From contig JAAWQS010000022.1 of assembly GCA_022800665.1 (NCBI GenBank), positions 1 to 38,460 of the forward strand: DNA of 38,460 nt, in the 5' to 3' direction. This DNA comes from Oscillospiraceae bacterium (GTDB lineage Bacteria; Bacillota; Clostridia; Oscillospirales; Oscillospiraceae). Both the position numbers and the translations under genes were made by a program. Numbering within the stretch: position 1 is the stretch's first letter; the number at the start of each line of letters is the position of its first letter. Below are positions 25,253-34,408 of this stretch, piece after piece. The notes below the pieces were generated by a model. It saw only the letters and a list, made by a program, of their open reading frames with translations. It did not search any database and was not told where the DNA came from.

Positions 25253-25281
25253 TTGACAATACCGCTTTTTTCTAGTATACT
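25253..25281 (+). promoter_or_regulatory. Promoter of the GH13 gene
   Basis: TTGACA (25253-25258), a 17-base spacer and TATACT (25276-25281) are a near-perfect sigma-A promoter. The downstream leader contains the small inverted repeat CGCCGG/CCGGCG (around 25294-25311). The Shine-Dalgarno AAAGGAG precedes the ATG at 25330. Confidence 0.85.
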
Positions 25282-25329
25282 GTCACAAGCAACGCCGGTT
25301 GACACCGGCGGATAAAGGAGTCAATCTAT

Positions 25330-26640
25330 ATGTGGTTCGATGAAGCGGTAATTTATCAGATCTATCCCCTGGGGCTGTGCGGCGCACCGAGGGACAACGA
25401 CGGCGTCCAGGCCCACAGAATCCTCCGCGTGCTGGACTGGATTGAGCATATCAAAGAAACCGGGGCCGATACGGTACTCTTCAACCCCCTGTTCCAGAGC
25501 GACCGGCACGGCTACGACACCAGGGACTACTATACAGTGGACTGCCGGCTGGGAACAAACGAGGACTTCAAGCGGGTATGCGGCGCGCTCCACGACGCCG
25601 GACTGCGGGTGATGCTGGACGGCGTGTTCAACCACGTGGGCCGGGGATTCTGGGCTTTCCAGGACGTCCAGGAGAAGAAGTGGGACAGCCCCTATAAGGA
25701 CTGGTTCCACATCAGCTTCGACGGCAACACCGGCTATAACGACGGCTTCTGGTACGAGGCCTGGGAGGGCCACCATGAGCTGGTCAAACTCAACCTGAAC
25801 CACCCCGACGTTATCCGCCATCAGTTCGAGGCCATCCGGGCGTGGGTGGAGCAGTTCGATATCGACGGCCTGCGGCTGGACGTGGCCTACTGCCTCAGCC
25901 CCGACTATCTCCGCCGCCTGCGGGGCTTTGCCAACTCGGTCAAGCCGGACTTCGTGCTCATGGGCGAAACCCTCCACGGCGATTACAACCGGTGGATGGG
26001 GCCGGAGCTCTGCCACTCTGTCACCAACTATGAGTGTTACAAGGGCCTTTGGTCCAGCTTCAACTCCATGAACCTCTTTGAGATCGGCCACAGCCTGGCC
26101 CGGCAGTTCGGACCGGAAAACTGGACCCTCTACAAAGGACAACACCTGCTCAGCTTCCTGGACAACCACGACGTGGAGCGCATTGCCAGCCGTCTGGACA
26201 ACCCGTCCCACCTCCTGCCCGCCTACGGCCTGCTGTTCGGAATGCCCGGCGTACCGGCGGTGTACTACGGCAGCGAGTGGGGCATCGAGGGCCGGAAGGC
26301 CGACGGGGACGACGCGCTGCGGCCTGCAATCGAGAAGCCGGAGCGGAACGAGCTGACGGAGCAGATCGCCAAAATGGCGGAGGCCCACAGGCACAGCCAT
26401 GCCCTCTGCTATGGCGCATACCGCAATGTGGTACTGACCAACCGGCAGATCATCTTTGAGCGGGCCGCGGAGGGCGAGCGGGTACTGGTGGCGGTGAACG
26501 CCGACAGCGCCCCCTATACCGCCCACTTCGACGCCGGGTGCGGCATGGCCGAGGAGCTGATTACCGGCAAGCCCCACGACTTCGGCGGCGGCAGCGAGCT
26601 GCCCCCCTACAGCGCCGCTTTCTGGAAAATGGAGCGGTGA
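25330..26640 (+). CDS. Intracellular GH13 alpha-glycosidase (maltodextrin glucosidase / neopullulanase-like)
   Basis: A 436-residue glycoside hydrolase of the GH13 alpha-amylase family with no signal peptide, so it acts in the cytoplasm, probably on maltodextrins or alpha-1,4/1,6 glucosides. The four conserved regions are present: region I DGVFNHVG (Asp97), region II DGLRLDVA with nucleophile Asp184, region III MGETLHGD with acid/base Glu213, and region IV FLDNHD with Asp281. A short C-terminal beta domain follows (FERAAEGERVLVAVNADS). It lacks the N-terminal domain common in cyclomaltodextrinases (about 585 residues), so it is a compact single-domain type. It has its own promoter and tandem terminators. 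Substrate preference is inferred. Confidence 0.9.
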   Translation: MWFDEAVIYQIYPLGLCGAPRDNDGVQAHRILRVLDWIEHIKETGADTVLFNPLFQSDRHGYDTRDYYTVDCRLGTNEDFKRVCGALHDAGLRVMLDGVFNHVGRGFWAFQDVQEKKWDSPYKDWFHISFDGNTGYNDGFWYEAWEGHHELVKLNLNHPDVIRHQFEAIRAWVEQFDIDGLRLDVAYCLSPDYLRRLRGFANSVKPDFVLMGETLHGDYNRWMGPELCHSVTNYECYKGLWSSFNSMNLFEIGHSLARQFGPENWTLYKGQHLLSFLDNHDVERIASRLDNPSHLLPAYGLLFGMPGVPAVYYGSEWGIEGRKADGDDALRPAIEKPERNELTEQIAKMAEAHRHSHALCYGAYRNVVLTNRQIIFERAAEGERVLVAVNADSAPYTAHFDAGCGMAEELITGKPHDFGGGSELPPYSAAFWKMER

Positions 26641-26672
26641 GGGAGAACCGCTGCCGGATTTCTATAGAAAAC

Positions 26673-26710
26673 TTGAACCGCCGGGGAGACGCGACTCTCC
26701 GGCGGTTCAA
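26673..26710 (+). terminator. First terminator after the GH13 gene
   Basis: A 16-base stem (26673-26688 with 26695-26710, one mismatch) with a 6-base loop is followed by AATTTTAA. It sits 33 bases after the stop. Confidence 0.75.
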
Positions 26711-26771
26711 AATTTTAACCGGATGGATGAAACGGTCATAGGGAACCGGGGACGGTTTGCATTTCCAATAT

Positions 26772-26799
26772 TTTCCGTTCCTCCGGACGGAAATTTTTC
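26772..26799 (+). terminator. Second, smaller terminator hairpin
   Basis: A 9-bp stem (TTTCCGTTC at 26772-26780 with GGACGGAAA at 26785-26793, including one G-U pair) and a CTCC loop are followed by TTTTT. It sits directly before the chemoreceptor promoter, so it would end leftover transcription before that unit. Confidence 0.6.
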
Positions 26800-26801
26800 T
26801 C

Positions 26802-26830
26802 TTGCTTATTCCAGCATGTTACGGTATAAT
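26802..26830 (+). promoter_or_regulatory. Promoter of the chemoreceptor gene
   Basis: TTGCTT (26802-26807), a 17-base spacer and the consensus TATAAT (26825-26830). Transcription is expected near 26837, giving a leader of about 70 bases. Confidence 0.75.
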
Positions 26831-26906
26831 ATTTGATACATATTATGTGTGTACGGCCCCCTGTGCCGTACATTAACAGAATGAATAGAAAGGGTGCTTG
26901 CTCATT

Positions 26907-28568
26907 ATGCGAAAAAGTATCAAAAGAACCGTCGCCATCCGTGTGGCAGCTGCGCTTTTTTCCATCATGCTCTTCAGCTTTGTAACGACCTTCAACATCT
27001 TCAGAATTCAGGGGTTGGAGGCCGTCAGTGCGCAGGCCAACAGCCTTCTGGACCGCTCCAACAAAGCGGAGGCCGCCCACTATAAATGGGCCTCCGGCCT
27101 GAGCAACGCGCTTTATGCCAATATGGAGTTCACCGGCAGTATTGATCCCACCTCCTGTATCCTGGGCCAGTGGCTCTATGGCGAAGTCGGTACCGACGAC
27201 GCCACGGTGCTGAGCCTGCGCTCCCAGATTGAGCCGGTACATAAGGAGATCCATGAGTCCGCAACGTATGTGCTCAACCTGATGAATTCCAACCCGATCC
27301 AGGCCAGAGAATACTATCAGACCACCATCCAGGGCAATATCCAGAAGCTGGTGGCGCTGCTGGACCAATTGATTGACCGGAACACCGCCATCAGCGCCGA
27401 CAGCACCGCCAAGATGCAGCAGACCATCCACATCATGCACCTGACCTGCGCGGTGTGCCTGACCCTGTCCCTTATCTGTCTGATCGGCCTCATCCTCTTT
27501 GTCATGAAGGATGTTGTCCGGCCCATCATCCTGATTACCGAACGGAGCAAACCGCTCAAGGAGGGGCATTTGAACCTGGATATCCCCTACCGCTCGGAAA
27601 ACGAGCTGGGCCAGATGTCCGCTACCCTCCAGCAGTCCATGTCGCACATCTCCGCCTATGTGGAGGATATCAACCGCATTATGGGCCATTTGTCTGAAGG
27701 CGATTTTGATGTCAGAACCTCCATCCCCTTCGAGGGCGATTTCCGCTCCATTGAGGACTCTATCGACAGCCTTACCGCTACCCTGTCCAACGCCCTGGGG
27801 AACATCACCCAGGCGGAACAGCGGATTTCCGGCAACGCCGAGCAGCTCTCCAGCAGCTCCCAGTCCCTGGCCCAGGGCGCGACCGAGCAGGCCAGCGCCG
27901 TGGAGGAGATGTATGCCACCCTGGACGACCTGTCCAGAAGCGCCGGCGAGAATGTGAAGGCTTCCGCCAGAGCGCAGGAGAGCGCCCGCCTCACCGGCGA
28001 GCAGGTCCAGCTCAGCAGCGAGCAGATGGACCTCATGGTCGCCGCCATGGGCGATATCACCACCGCCTCCCAGGAGATCGGACGGATTCTGTCCACCATT
28101 GAAAACATCGCTTTCCAGACCAACATTCTGGCTCTGAACGCGGCGGTGGAGGCGGCCCGTGCCGGCGCGGCGGGCAAGGGCTTCGCCGTGGTGGCGGACG
28201 AGGTGCGCAGTCTGGCGTCCCAGTCCGACCAGGCGGCAAAGGCCACCAAGGACCTTATTGAGAATTCTGTCAGCGCAACCACACGGGGCAGCTCCATTGT
28301 GGACGAAGTGTCCCAGTCCCTGCGGCGGACCCAGGAGCTGGTGACGCAGTCCAACGCCAGTATGCAGGAGATTGACATGGCTATCCAGAGCGAGGCCCAG
28401 GCCATCTCCCAGGTGACGGAGGGCATTGGCCAGATTTCCGCAGTGGTGCAGACCAACTCCGCCAGCAGCGAGGAGTCTGCGGCTGTGAGTACGGAGCTGT
28501 TCGATCAGGTCCGTATGCTCCAGGATCAGACCCGCCGCTTCAAGCTCCGGCAGGGAAGACTCTCTTAA
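26907..28568 (+). CDS. Methyl-accepting chemotaxis protein with an extracytoplasmic CZB zinc-binding domain
   Basis: A 553-residue transmembrane chemoreceptor that would signal through CheW/CheA. Order: a short cytoplasmic lead, TM1 (about 13-32), an outside domain (33-177), TM2 (about 178-200), HAMP (about 201-253) and the signalling domain. The hairpin tip is in [20 protein letters not shown]. The outside domain contains a complete chemoreceptor zinc-binding (CZB) signature: His58-x2-Trp61, Cys84-x-Leu-Gly87-x-Trp89, and His112-x3-His116, with spacings of 22 and 22 residues that fit the published pattern. No CheR-docking pentapeptide is visible at the end. I use the ATG at 26907, with AAAGGG 12 bases upstream; the TTG at 26898 is an alternative. 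No other chemotaxis gene is nearby. Confidence 0.9.
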   Translation: MRKSIKRTVAIRVAAALFSIMLFSFVTTFNIFRIQGLEAVSAQANSLLDRSNKAEAAHYKWASGLSNALYANMEFTGSIDPTSCILGQWLYGEVGTDDATVLSLRSQIEPVHKEIHESATYVLNLMNSNPIQAREYYQTTIQGNIQKLVALLDQLIDRNTAISADSTAKMQQTIHIMHLTCAVCLTLSLICLIGLILFVMKDVVRPIILITERSKPLKEGHLNLDIPYRSENELGQMSATLQQSMSHISAYVEDINRIMGHLSEGDFDVRTSIPFEGDFRSIEDSIDSLTATLSNALGNITQAEQRISGNAEQLSSSSQSLAQGATEQASAVEEMYATLDDLSRSAGENVKASARAQESARLTGEQVQLSSEQMDLMVAAMGDITTASQEIGRILSTIENIAFQTNILALNAAVEAARAGAAGKGFAVVADEVRSLASQSDQAAKATKDLIENSVSATTRGSSIVDEVSQSLRRTQELVTQSNASMQEIDMAIQSEAQAISQVTEGIGQISAVVQTNSASSEESAAVSTELFDQVRMLQDQTRRFKLRQGRLS

Positions 28569-28584
28569 ACGGATGCAGCAAAAT

Positions 28585-28621
28585 CCGCGCCAGTCCCCAT
28601 GGACCGGCGCGGTTCTTTTTT
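28585..28621 (+). terminator. Terminator of the chemoreceptor gene
   Basis: A 12-base stem (CCGCGCCAGTCC at 28585-28596 with GGACCGGCGCGG at 28601-28612; one internal mismatch) and a 4-base loop are followed by TTCTTTTTT. It starts 17 bases after the stop. Confidence 0.88.
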
Positions 28622-28652
28622 ACAGCGTATCAAGAGGGGAGGATATGAGGAG

Positions 28653-28859
28653 ATGAAACGGAGGCCGGAGCTGGATTATATGAATGCCGCCGCCTGCCTG
28701 CTGGTGATTCTGATCCATGTGCTGTCTGTGGGCATTGTGGCGGCGGACCCCGCCTCCTGGCAGGCGGCGGCCATCTATTTCCCCTGGCGGTTTGCGGCCT
28801 TCGTGGTGCCGGCGTTTCTCTATACCGCCGCCGTCAAGCTGGCCGGGCGGGGCGGTTAG
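28653..28859 (+). pseudogene. Truncated acyltransferase-3 family membrane protein (N-terminal fragment)
   Basis: The 68-residue frame starts MKRRPELDYMNAAACLLVIL followed by IHVLS, the N-terminal signature of acyltransferase-3 membrane proteins (Arg before and His in the first helix). It goes on to IYFPWRFAAFVVPAFLYTAA, their second helix. Full members have about 330-380 residues and around ten helices; here the frame stops after two, at a TAG that overlaps the stop of the convergent MBL gene by three bases. GGGGAGG lies ten bases before the ATG. The best reading is a gene cut off by deletion at its junction with the MBL gene. It could still yield a two-helix peptide. Confidence 0.7.
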
Positions 28860-29488
28860 GCGTCCTGCCGTTTGTGTCCGTCCATGTGGAGTACCGCAAT
28901 CTGGTGGGTCATGTTCTCGTGAAGCTCCAGCGCATTGCCGGGATACCGGCGAATCCGGTCCACGGGGTACAGCTCCAGAAACTCGTCCAGGGTGGTCAGA
29001 ATCTCCAGGCCAATCTTTCCATCCCGGTAGTGCATGGGGACGGTCACTCTGGGCTTGACAGCCTCCGCAACCGCCTTTGCCTCCTGCTTGTCGATCGTAT
29101 ACGTTCCGCCTACGGGCAGCAGCAGCACGTCGCACGGCCCCAGTTTTTCCAGCTGCTCCGCTGTCAGGGGATGGCCCAGGTCGCCCAGATGCGCCACCGT
29201 CAGGCCCTCGGACGTAAAGGTCCGGACCGTGTTCCGGCCCCGCAGCGCGCCGCCCTGGCTGTCGTGGAAGGTGTCGATTTCCCGCACGGTGAAGGGGTTG
29301 ACCTTGCCGGTAGTGAGCGTCACCTCGTCGGCGTAGGCGTGGTCGGAGTGTCCATGGCTGCAATAGACCGCGTCGGCGGTCATGGCGATGTCGGGCAGGC
29401 CGGGGATGTCCCGGTACGGGTCCAGCAGCGCCTGAAAACCGTAGCTCTCCAGCACAAAGCAGGAGTGTCCGAGATATGTCAGCTTCAT
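28856..29488 (-). CDS. MBL-fold metallo-hydrolase (UPF0173 / L-ascorbate-6-phosphate lactonase-like)
   Basis: A 210-residue cytosolic metallo-beta-lactamase-fold hydrolase. The start MKLTYLGHSCFVLESYG is typical of the UPF0173/YtkL group. The metal motif is CSHGHSDHAYA near residue 43, and further ligands occur in VAHLGDLGHPLT near 98 and in VPMHYRDG near 150. The group has no settled substrate. GGAGG lies eight bases before the ATG. The stop overlaps the convergent acyltransferase fragment. A possible promoter (TTGTTC, 17 bases, TTTTCT) lies upstream but is weak. Confidence 0.85.
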   Translation of the reverse strand: MKLTYLGHSCFVLESYGFQALLDPYRDIPGLPDIAMTADAVYCSHGHSDHAYADEVTLTTGKVNPFTVREIDTFHDSQGGALRGRNTVRTFTSEGLTVAHLGDLGHPLTAEQLEKLGPCDVLLLPVGGTYTIDKQEAKAVAEAVKPRVTVPMHYRDGKIGLEILTTLDEFLELYPVDRIRRYPGNALELHENMTHQIAVLHMDGHKRQDA

Positions 29489-29569
29489 AGAAGATTCCTC
29501 CTATCCTTTTTGATATTTGAATTTTCGTTTACGGAGAAAATGCTACCAGCAATTTGTGAACAAATCAAG

Positions 29570-29605
29570 CAGTCCGCCCTGATTTTTCAAAGTCAGGGCG
29601 GACTG
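29570..29605. terminator. Strong inverted repeat between the MBL gene and the gdh genes
   Basis: A perfect 13-bp stem (29570-29582 with 29593-29605) encloses a 10-base loop. The MBL and gdh genes are both on minus, so this lies upstream of the MBL gene and downstream of the gdh unit. It can end gdh transcription, although the U-run after the stem on minus is poor (CTTGATTT). Confidence 0.55.
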
Positions 29606-29609
29606 TAAT

Positions 29610-29631
29610 CCTTTTTCTTGAAAGAAAAAGG
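29610..29631. terminator. T-rich hairpin following the gdh unit
   Basis: An imperfect inverted repeat (CCTTTTTCTT with its partner AAGAAAAAGG) sits 77 bases after the second gdh stop and before the stronger GC-rich repeat at 29570-29605. On either strand it ends in a pyrimidine run, so it could help stop gdh transcription. Confidence 0.4.
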
Positions 29632-29707
29632 ATCAAAAAGAACTTTAACGCGCTCTCAAATCCGCTGCTGGTCCCGGATTTCCGCCAGGGAATGGGTATG
29701 GTTCTCT

Positions 29708-31051
29708 TTACAGTCCCTGGGCAATCATTGCCTCGGAAATTTTCTTGAACGCGGCGATATCGTTTCCGGCAATGAGGTCGTACCCCAGACCGTACTCCTC
29801 CGCGGCGGCGGCAGAGGCGTCGTAGATACTGCTCATAATCCCCCGCAGCTTCTCGTCCACCTCCCGGCGGGACCAGCTGTAGCGCAGGCTGTTCTGCACC
29901 ATCTCCAGGGCGGACACCGCCACGCCGCCGCTGCCCGCCGCCTTAGCTCCGGCGGTCAGAATCTTCGGGCTGAGCCGCAGCAGCTTCAGCGCGTCGGCGG
30001 ACGCGGGCATGTTGGCCGCCTCCACATAGTAGCGCACGCCGTTGGCCAGAATCAGGACCGCGTCGTCCACGGTGATCTCGTTCTCGGCGGCGCAGGGGAT
30101 GACGATATCCACCGGCGCTTCCCAGGGCTTTTTTCCGGGGTAAAACGTCACGCCGAATTTCTCCGCGTAAGGCTCCACCCGGTCCAGACCGCTGCTGCGC
30201 AGGTCCCGGACAAAGTCGAATTTCTCCTGGGTGACTACGCCGTCGGGGTCGTACACGTACCCGTCGGGACCGGACAGGGTGACGACCCGCCCCCCCAGCT
30301 CTGCGGCTTTCCGGCATACGCCCCAGGACATATTGCCGAAACCGGATATGGCGATCCGTTTGCCTGCCAGCTCCTCCCCTTGATGCTCCAGCATCCGGGC
30401 CAGGAAGTAGACCGTGCCGAAGCCCGCCGCGGCCTGGCGGATTTTACTGCCGCCGTAGGTCAGGCCCTTACCGGTGAGCGCGCTGCTCTCCGCCCGGCCC
30501 GTCACCCGCTTGTACGCGCCGTACAGATAGCCGATCTCCCGCACGCCCACGCCGATATCGCCGGCGGGCACGTCGGTATCCGAGCCGATATAGCGGTAGA
30601 GGTTGAACATAAAGCTCTGGCAGAAGCGCATGATCTCCCGGTTGGACCGGCCCCGCGGGTCGAAGTCCGCGCCGCCCGCCGCGCCGCCGATGGGCAGGCC
30701 GGTGAGGGCGTTTTTATAGGTCTGCTCAAAGCCCAGGAATTTGACCACCGAGGCGGTTACAGACGGGTGGAACCGCAGGCCGCCTTTATAGGGGCCGATA
30801 GCGCTGCTGAACTGCACCCGGTAGCCGTGGTTGGTGTGGGTGGCGCCCTGGTCGTCCTGCCAGGGGACCAGAAAGGAAAACATCCGCTCCGGCTCCACCA
30901 TCCGGCTGAGCACGTCCAGCCGCTCATATTCCGGCCTGTCCACGGCGGGGGCGATCATATCCAGCCATGCCCGGACGCACTGCAAATACTCCGGTTCGTT
31001 GGGGTAGAGGCGTTCCAGCCGCTCCAGCACGCGGGCGATATACTCGTTCAT
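29708..31051 (-). CDS. Glutamate dehydrogenase paralogue lacking the catalytic lysine
   Basis: A 447-residue full-length member of the hexameric NADP-type glutamate dehydrogenase family, with most landmarks intact: [12 protein letters not shown] (Lys89), Lys113, PAGDIGVG with catalytic Asp165, the Rossmann motif GFGNMSWG and SALEMVQNS. But the active-site loop reads PIGGAAGGADF, so residue 125, the catalytic Lys of the family (GGxKGG), is Ala (codon at 30677-30679). The motif R-x-E-A-T-G-Y-G, with the nicotinamide-contacting Thr, is RQAAAGFG here (Ala209), and GVGGRE is GVGVRE. Dehydrogenase activity is therefore doubtful. It begins 12 bases after the canonical gdhA stop with AAGGGGGCGG as ribosome site, so both are co-expressed. 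No frameshift or early stop is seen. Confidence 0.9.
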   Translation of the reverse strand: MNEYIARVLERLERLYPNEPEYLQCVRAWLDMIAPAVDRPEYERLDVLSRMVEPERMFSFLVPWQDDQGATHTNHGYRVQFSSAIGPYKGGLRFHPSVTASVVKFLGFEQTYKNALTGLPIGGAAGGADFDPRGRSNREIMRFCQSFMFNLYRYIGSDTDVPAGDIGVGVREIGYLYGAYKRVTGRAESSALTGKGLTYGGSKIRQAAAGFGTVYFLARMLEHQGEELAGKRIAISGFGNMSWGVCRKAAELGGRVVTLSGPDGYVYDPDGVVTQEKFDFVRDLRSSGLDRVEPYAEKFGVTFYPGKKPWEAPVDIVIPCAAENEITVDDAVLILANGVRYYVEAANMPASADALKLLRLSPKILTAGAKAAGSGGVAVSALEMVQNSLRYSWSRREVDEKLRGIMSSIYDASAAAAEEYGLGYDLIAGNDIAAFKKISEAMIAQGL

Positions 31052-31063
31052 ACTGCCGCCCCC

Positions 31064-32456
<1,393 letters not shown>

Positions 32457-32461
32457 GCTAA

Positions 32462-32491
32462 AGTGTAGCACAGAGCTTTTGTCCACGTCAA
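32462..32491 (-). promoter_or_regulatory. Promoter of the gdh operon
   Basis: Reading on minus, TTGACG (32491-32486), an 18-base spacer and TACACT (32467-32462). This gives a leader of about 45 bases before the gdhA ATG. Confidence 0.7.
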
Positions 32492-32594
32492 CTGTTTTTT
32501 GCCAATGTGCGAGAATTTTGGTCCTTTCAATAAAAAATCATACAGTATGGCAAAATCTTTCATGAAATAATGCAGGCGCGGCCCTGGGGAAGCC

Positions 32595-32975
32595 CTACAG
32601 AATATTTTTGATACTGACGCTCTGCGTCTCCGCCAGCAGATGCATTTGCTCCTTCAGCTGTGCCAGCATGAGGTGGAAATCGGCGTCGTCCTTCTGGCTG
32701 CATACGGCCCGCGCACCGGCAAAGAGGGACTCCGCCTCGTCCAGATCGCTGTGGTTCATGATGGTATGAAAAAAACGCTGGCTGCTGTCCCAGTCGTCGT
32801 AGACCGTGCGCAGCCGGGCTTCCGCCTCGCTCCAGTTCTCCTCCATGGCCGCCGTGTCGGTGTGCTCCAGCAGGGCAATCCAGTGGTTGGTCCGCTGCCG
32901 GACATAGTGGCCCGTCCAGAGGGAAAAGGCCAGAATCAGGGCCAGAAGCCCGGCGGGAATATAGAATGCTTTCAC
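32595..32975 (-). CDS. DUF4363 family membrane-anchored protein
   Basis: A 126-residue protein with one N-terminal helix (about residues 5-22, IPAGLLALILAFSLW) and a helical extracytoplasmic part. It matches the DUF4363 group found in Clostridia next to DUF421 genes. The motif-like stretch ENWSEAEARLRTVYDDWDSS and NHSDLDEAESLFAGARA are characteristic. Its function is unknown; sporulation-related roles have been suggested for some DUF421/DUF4363 pairs. It overlaps the upstream DUF421 gene by four bases and is the last gene of that pair. Confidence 0.78.
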   Translation of the reverse strand: MKAFYIPAGLLALILAFSLWTGHYVRQRTNHWIALLEHTDTAAMEENWSEAEARLRTVYDDWDSSQRFFHTIMNHSDLDEAESLFAGARAVCSQKDDADFHLMLAQLKEQMHLLAETQSVSIKNIL

Positions 32976-33655
32976 GCTGCCTCCTCCTTTGCTACACAGA
33001 CCACGGCTCCCGCCTCATCCACCGTCATAAGAAAGACCTGCCGGGGCGAGGTAAGGCGGCGGGATTTGAGCTGCTTGTCCAGCCAGTTCTGGTCGTAGCC
33101 GCTGCCCTCCAGGTTGCGGGAGAGCACGTGGCCGTCGTTGATGAGCAGTACCGGCAGGGTGACGTCGTCCTGCACATCGTAGTTCAGCGTCTGGGGGGTG
33201 ACGGGGCTGTCCTTGGTGTAGGCGAGGATGGACACCTGCCCGCTGGTCTCCAGGATCGCGTATTTCACCGCGCTGAGGTCGGAGTACCCCTGACAGCGCA
33301 GCTGTTCAAACAGCTCGTCCACGGTGAAGCGGTTGCGGGCCATATTCTGCTGCAGGACCTTCCCCTCCCGGACAATCACCGTCGGGTGGCCGCAGACCAG
33401 GCCCCGGAACCGGATGGATTTCAGACTGAAGAAGCTGAGGAGCATGGACAGACACAGCAGCGTAATAATCGGAAAGAGGCCGTTGACCAGGGGGATGCCG
33501 AAATCCTGCATCGGTACGGCGGCTAAGTCGGAGATGATGAGGGTGAGGACCAGCTCGCTGGGCTCCAGCTCTCCAATCTGCCGCTTTCCCATCAACCGCA
33601 GGCCGACCATGAGGATAAAATAGAGGATTACCGTACGGAAAAATGCGGTGGTCAT
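32972..33655 (-). CDS. DUF421 (YetF/YcaP-like) membrane protein
   Basis: A 227-residue protein with about three N-terminal membrane helices and a cytoplasmic alpha/beta domain. The start AFFRTVILYFILMVGLRLMG followed by KRQIGELEPSELVLTLIISD is diagnostic for DUF421, and RNRFTVDELFEQLRCQGYSD followed by LSAVKYAILETSG is the conserved domain segment. B. subtilis YetF and its relatives have this form; some are spore-germination or sporulation genes. The ATG at 33655 has AAAGGA nine bases upstream. It is translationally coupled to the DUF4363 gene. Confidence 0.88.
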   Translation of the reverse strand: MTTAFFRTVILYFILMVGLRLMGKRQIGELEPSELVLTLIISDLAAVPMQDFGIPLVNGLFPIITLLCLSMLLSFFSLKSIRFRGLVCGHPTVIVREGKVLQQNMARNRFTVDELFEQLRCQGYSDLSAVKYAILETSGQVSILAYTKDSPVTPQTLNYDVQDDVTLPVLLINDGHVLSRNLEGSGYDQNWLDKQLKSRRLTSPRQVFLMTVDEAGAVVCVAKEEAA

Positions 33656-33726
33656 AGTTCCACATCCTTTCCGCACCAGTATTTGCAGGTTCTTGGGGAA
33701 ATATGCGCGCCGCAGGACGGTATGGA

Positions 33727-34284
33727 CTATTTTACCCGCTCAAAAATGTCCTCCAGGCGTATAGTCAGATCGTCAAACAGACTGCATTGGAATTCCTTTG
33801 CAATCTCGGCCAGTTCCTTCTCCGGCGTATAGTCCGGCGGGATAAAGTAGACGTCGTGCAGGACAAGCCGTCCGTTATCCTGGATATACTGCTCCACCGT
33901 CTTTTCGTTTGGAATGACAATCCAGTATTCCCGGACGCCGCACTGTCCGTAAACGTCCATTTTACGCCCCCGGTCATTCTTGGTTGTGCCGGGCGACAGG
34001 ACCTCGACAACCAGGTCAGGCGCGCCGTGTACGCCGTTGCTCTTTACCTTGTCGGGGTCGCAGACCACCATAAAGTCGGGAATAAAGTGGTCCACTTCCG
34101 TGAGATAGACCGCCTCGCCGTCCCCAAAGGGTTCGCACTTTTTCCCCCTCAGATAGGACCAAAAAATTCCATAGATATCCCCCGCAATGCGGTTATGATT
34201 GCTGGCGGCAGGGGACATTGCCACAACTTTTCCATTGATCAGCTCCTCACGGCAGTCATACGCATACGCTAAATTGGTATTCAT
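33727..34284 (-). CDS. Uma2 family (DUF820) restriction-endonuclease-fold protein
   Basis: A 185-residue protein of the Uma2/DUF820 group, which has a PD-(D/E)XK nuclease fold. The conserved elements are ELINGKVVAMSPAASNHNRI at the N-terminus, FIPDFMVVCDPDK, then APDLVVEVLSPGTTKNDRGR with the catalytic-type Asp and Glu-x-Leu motif, and a Lys in KMDVYGQCGVREYWIV. The fold implies DNA cleavage, but biological roles are mostly unproven, and such genes are spread by multiplication in many genomes. AAAGGAGGAG precedes the ATG. A -10 TATAAT lies about 35 bases upstream on minus. Confidence 0.85.
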   Translation of the reverse strand: MNTNLAYAYDCREELINGKVVAMSPAASNHNRIAGDIYGIFWSYLRGKKCEPFGDGEAVYLTEVDHFIPDFMVVCDPDKVKSNGVHGAPDLVVEVLSPGTTKNDRGRKMDVYGQCGVREYWIVIPNEKTVEQYIQDNGRLVLHDVYFIPPDYTPEKELAEIAKEFQCSLFDDLTIRLEDIFERVK

Positions 34285-34313
34285 TGCGACTCCTCCTTTT
34301 TGTAATATTGATT

Positions 34314-34319
34314 ATTATA
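34314..34319 (-). promoter_or_regulatory. -10 element of the Uma2 gene
   Basis: TATAAT on minus, 30 bases before the ATG at 34284. A -35 is not clear; the upstream region is AT-rich only in part. Confidence 0.35.
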
Positions 34320-34408
34320 TCACGCCTATAGGAAGATTTCCACCACAATTTCAGGCAGAACCGAAACAAAGAGGACGCCGCAGTACCAGCAGCGCCCCCT
34401 GTCCGCAG

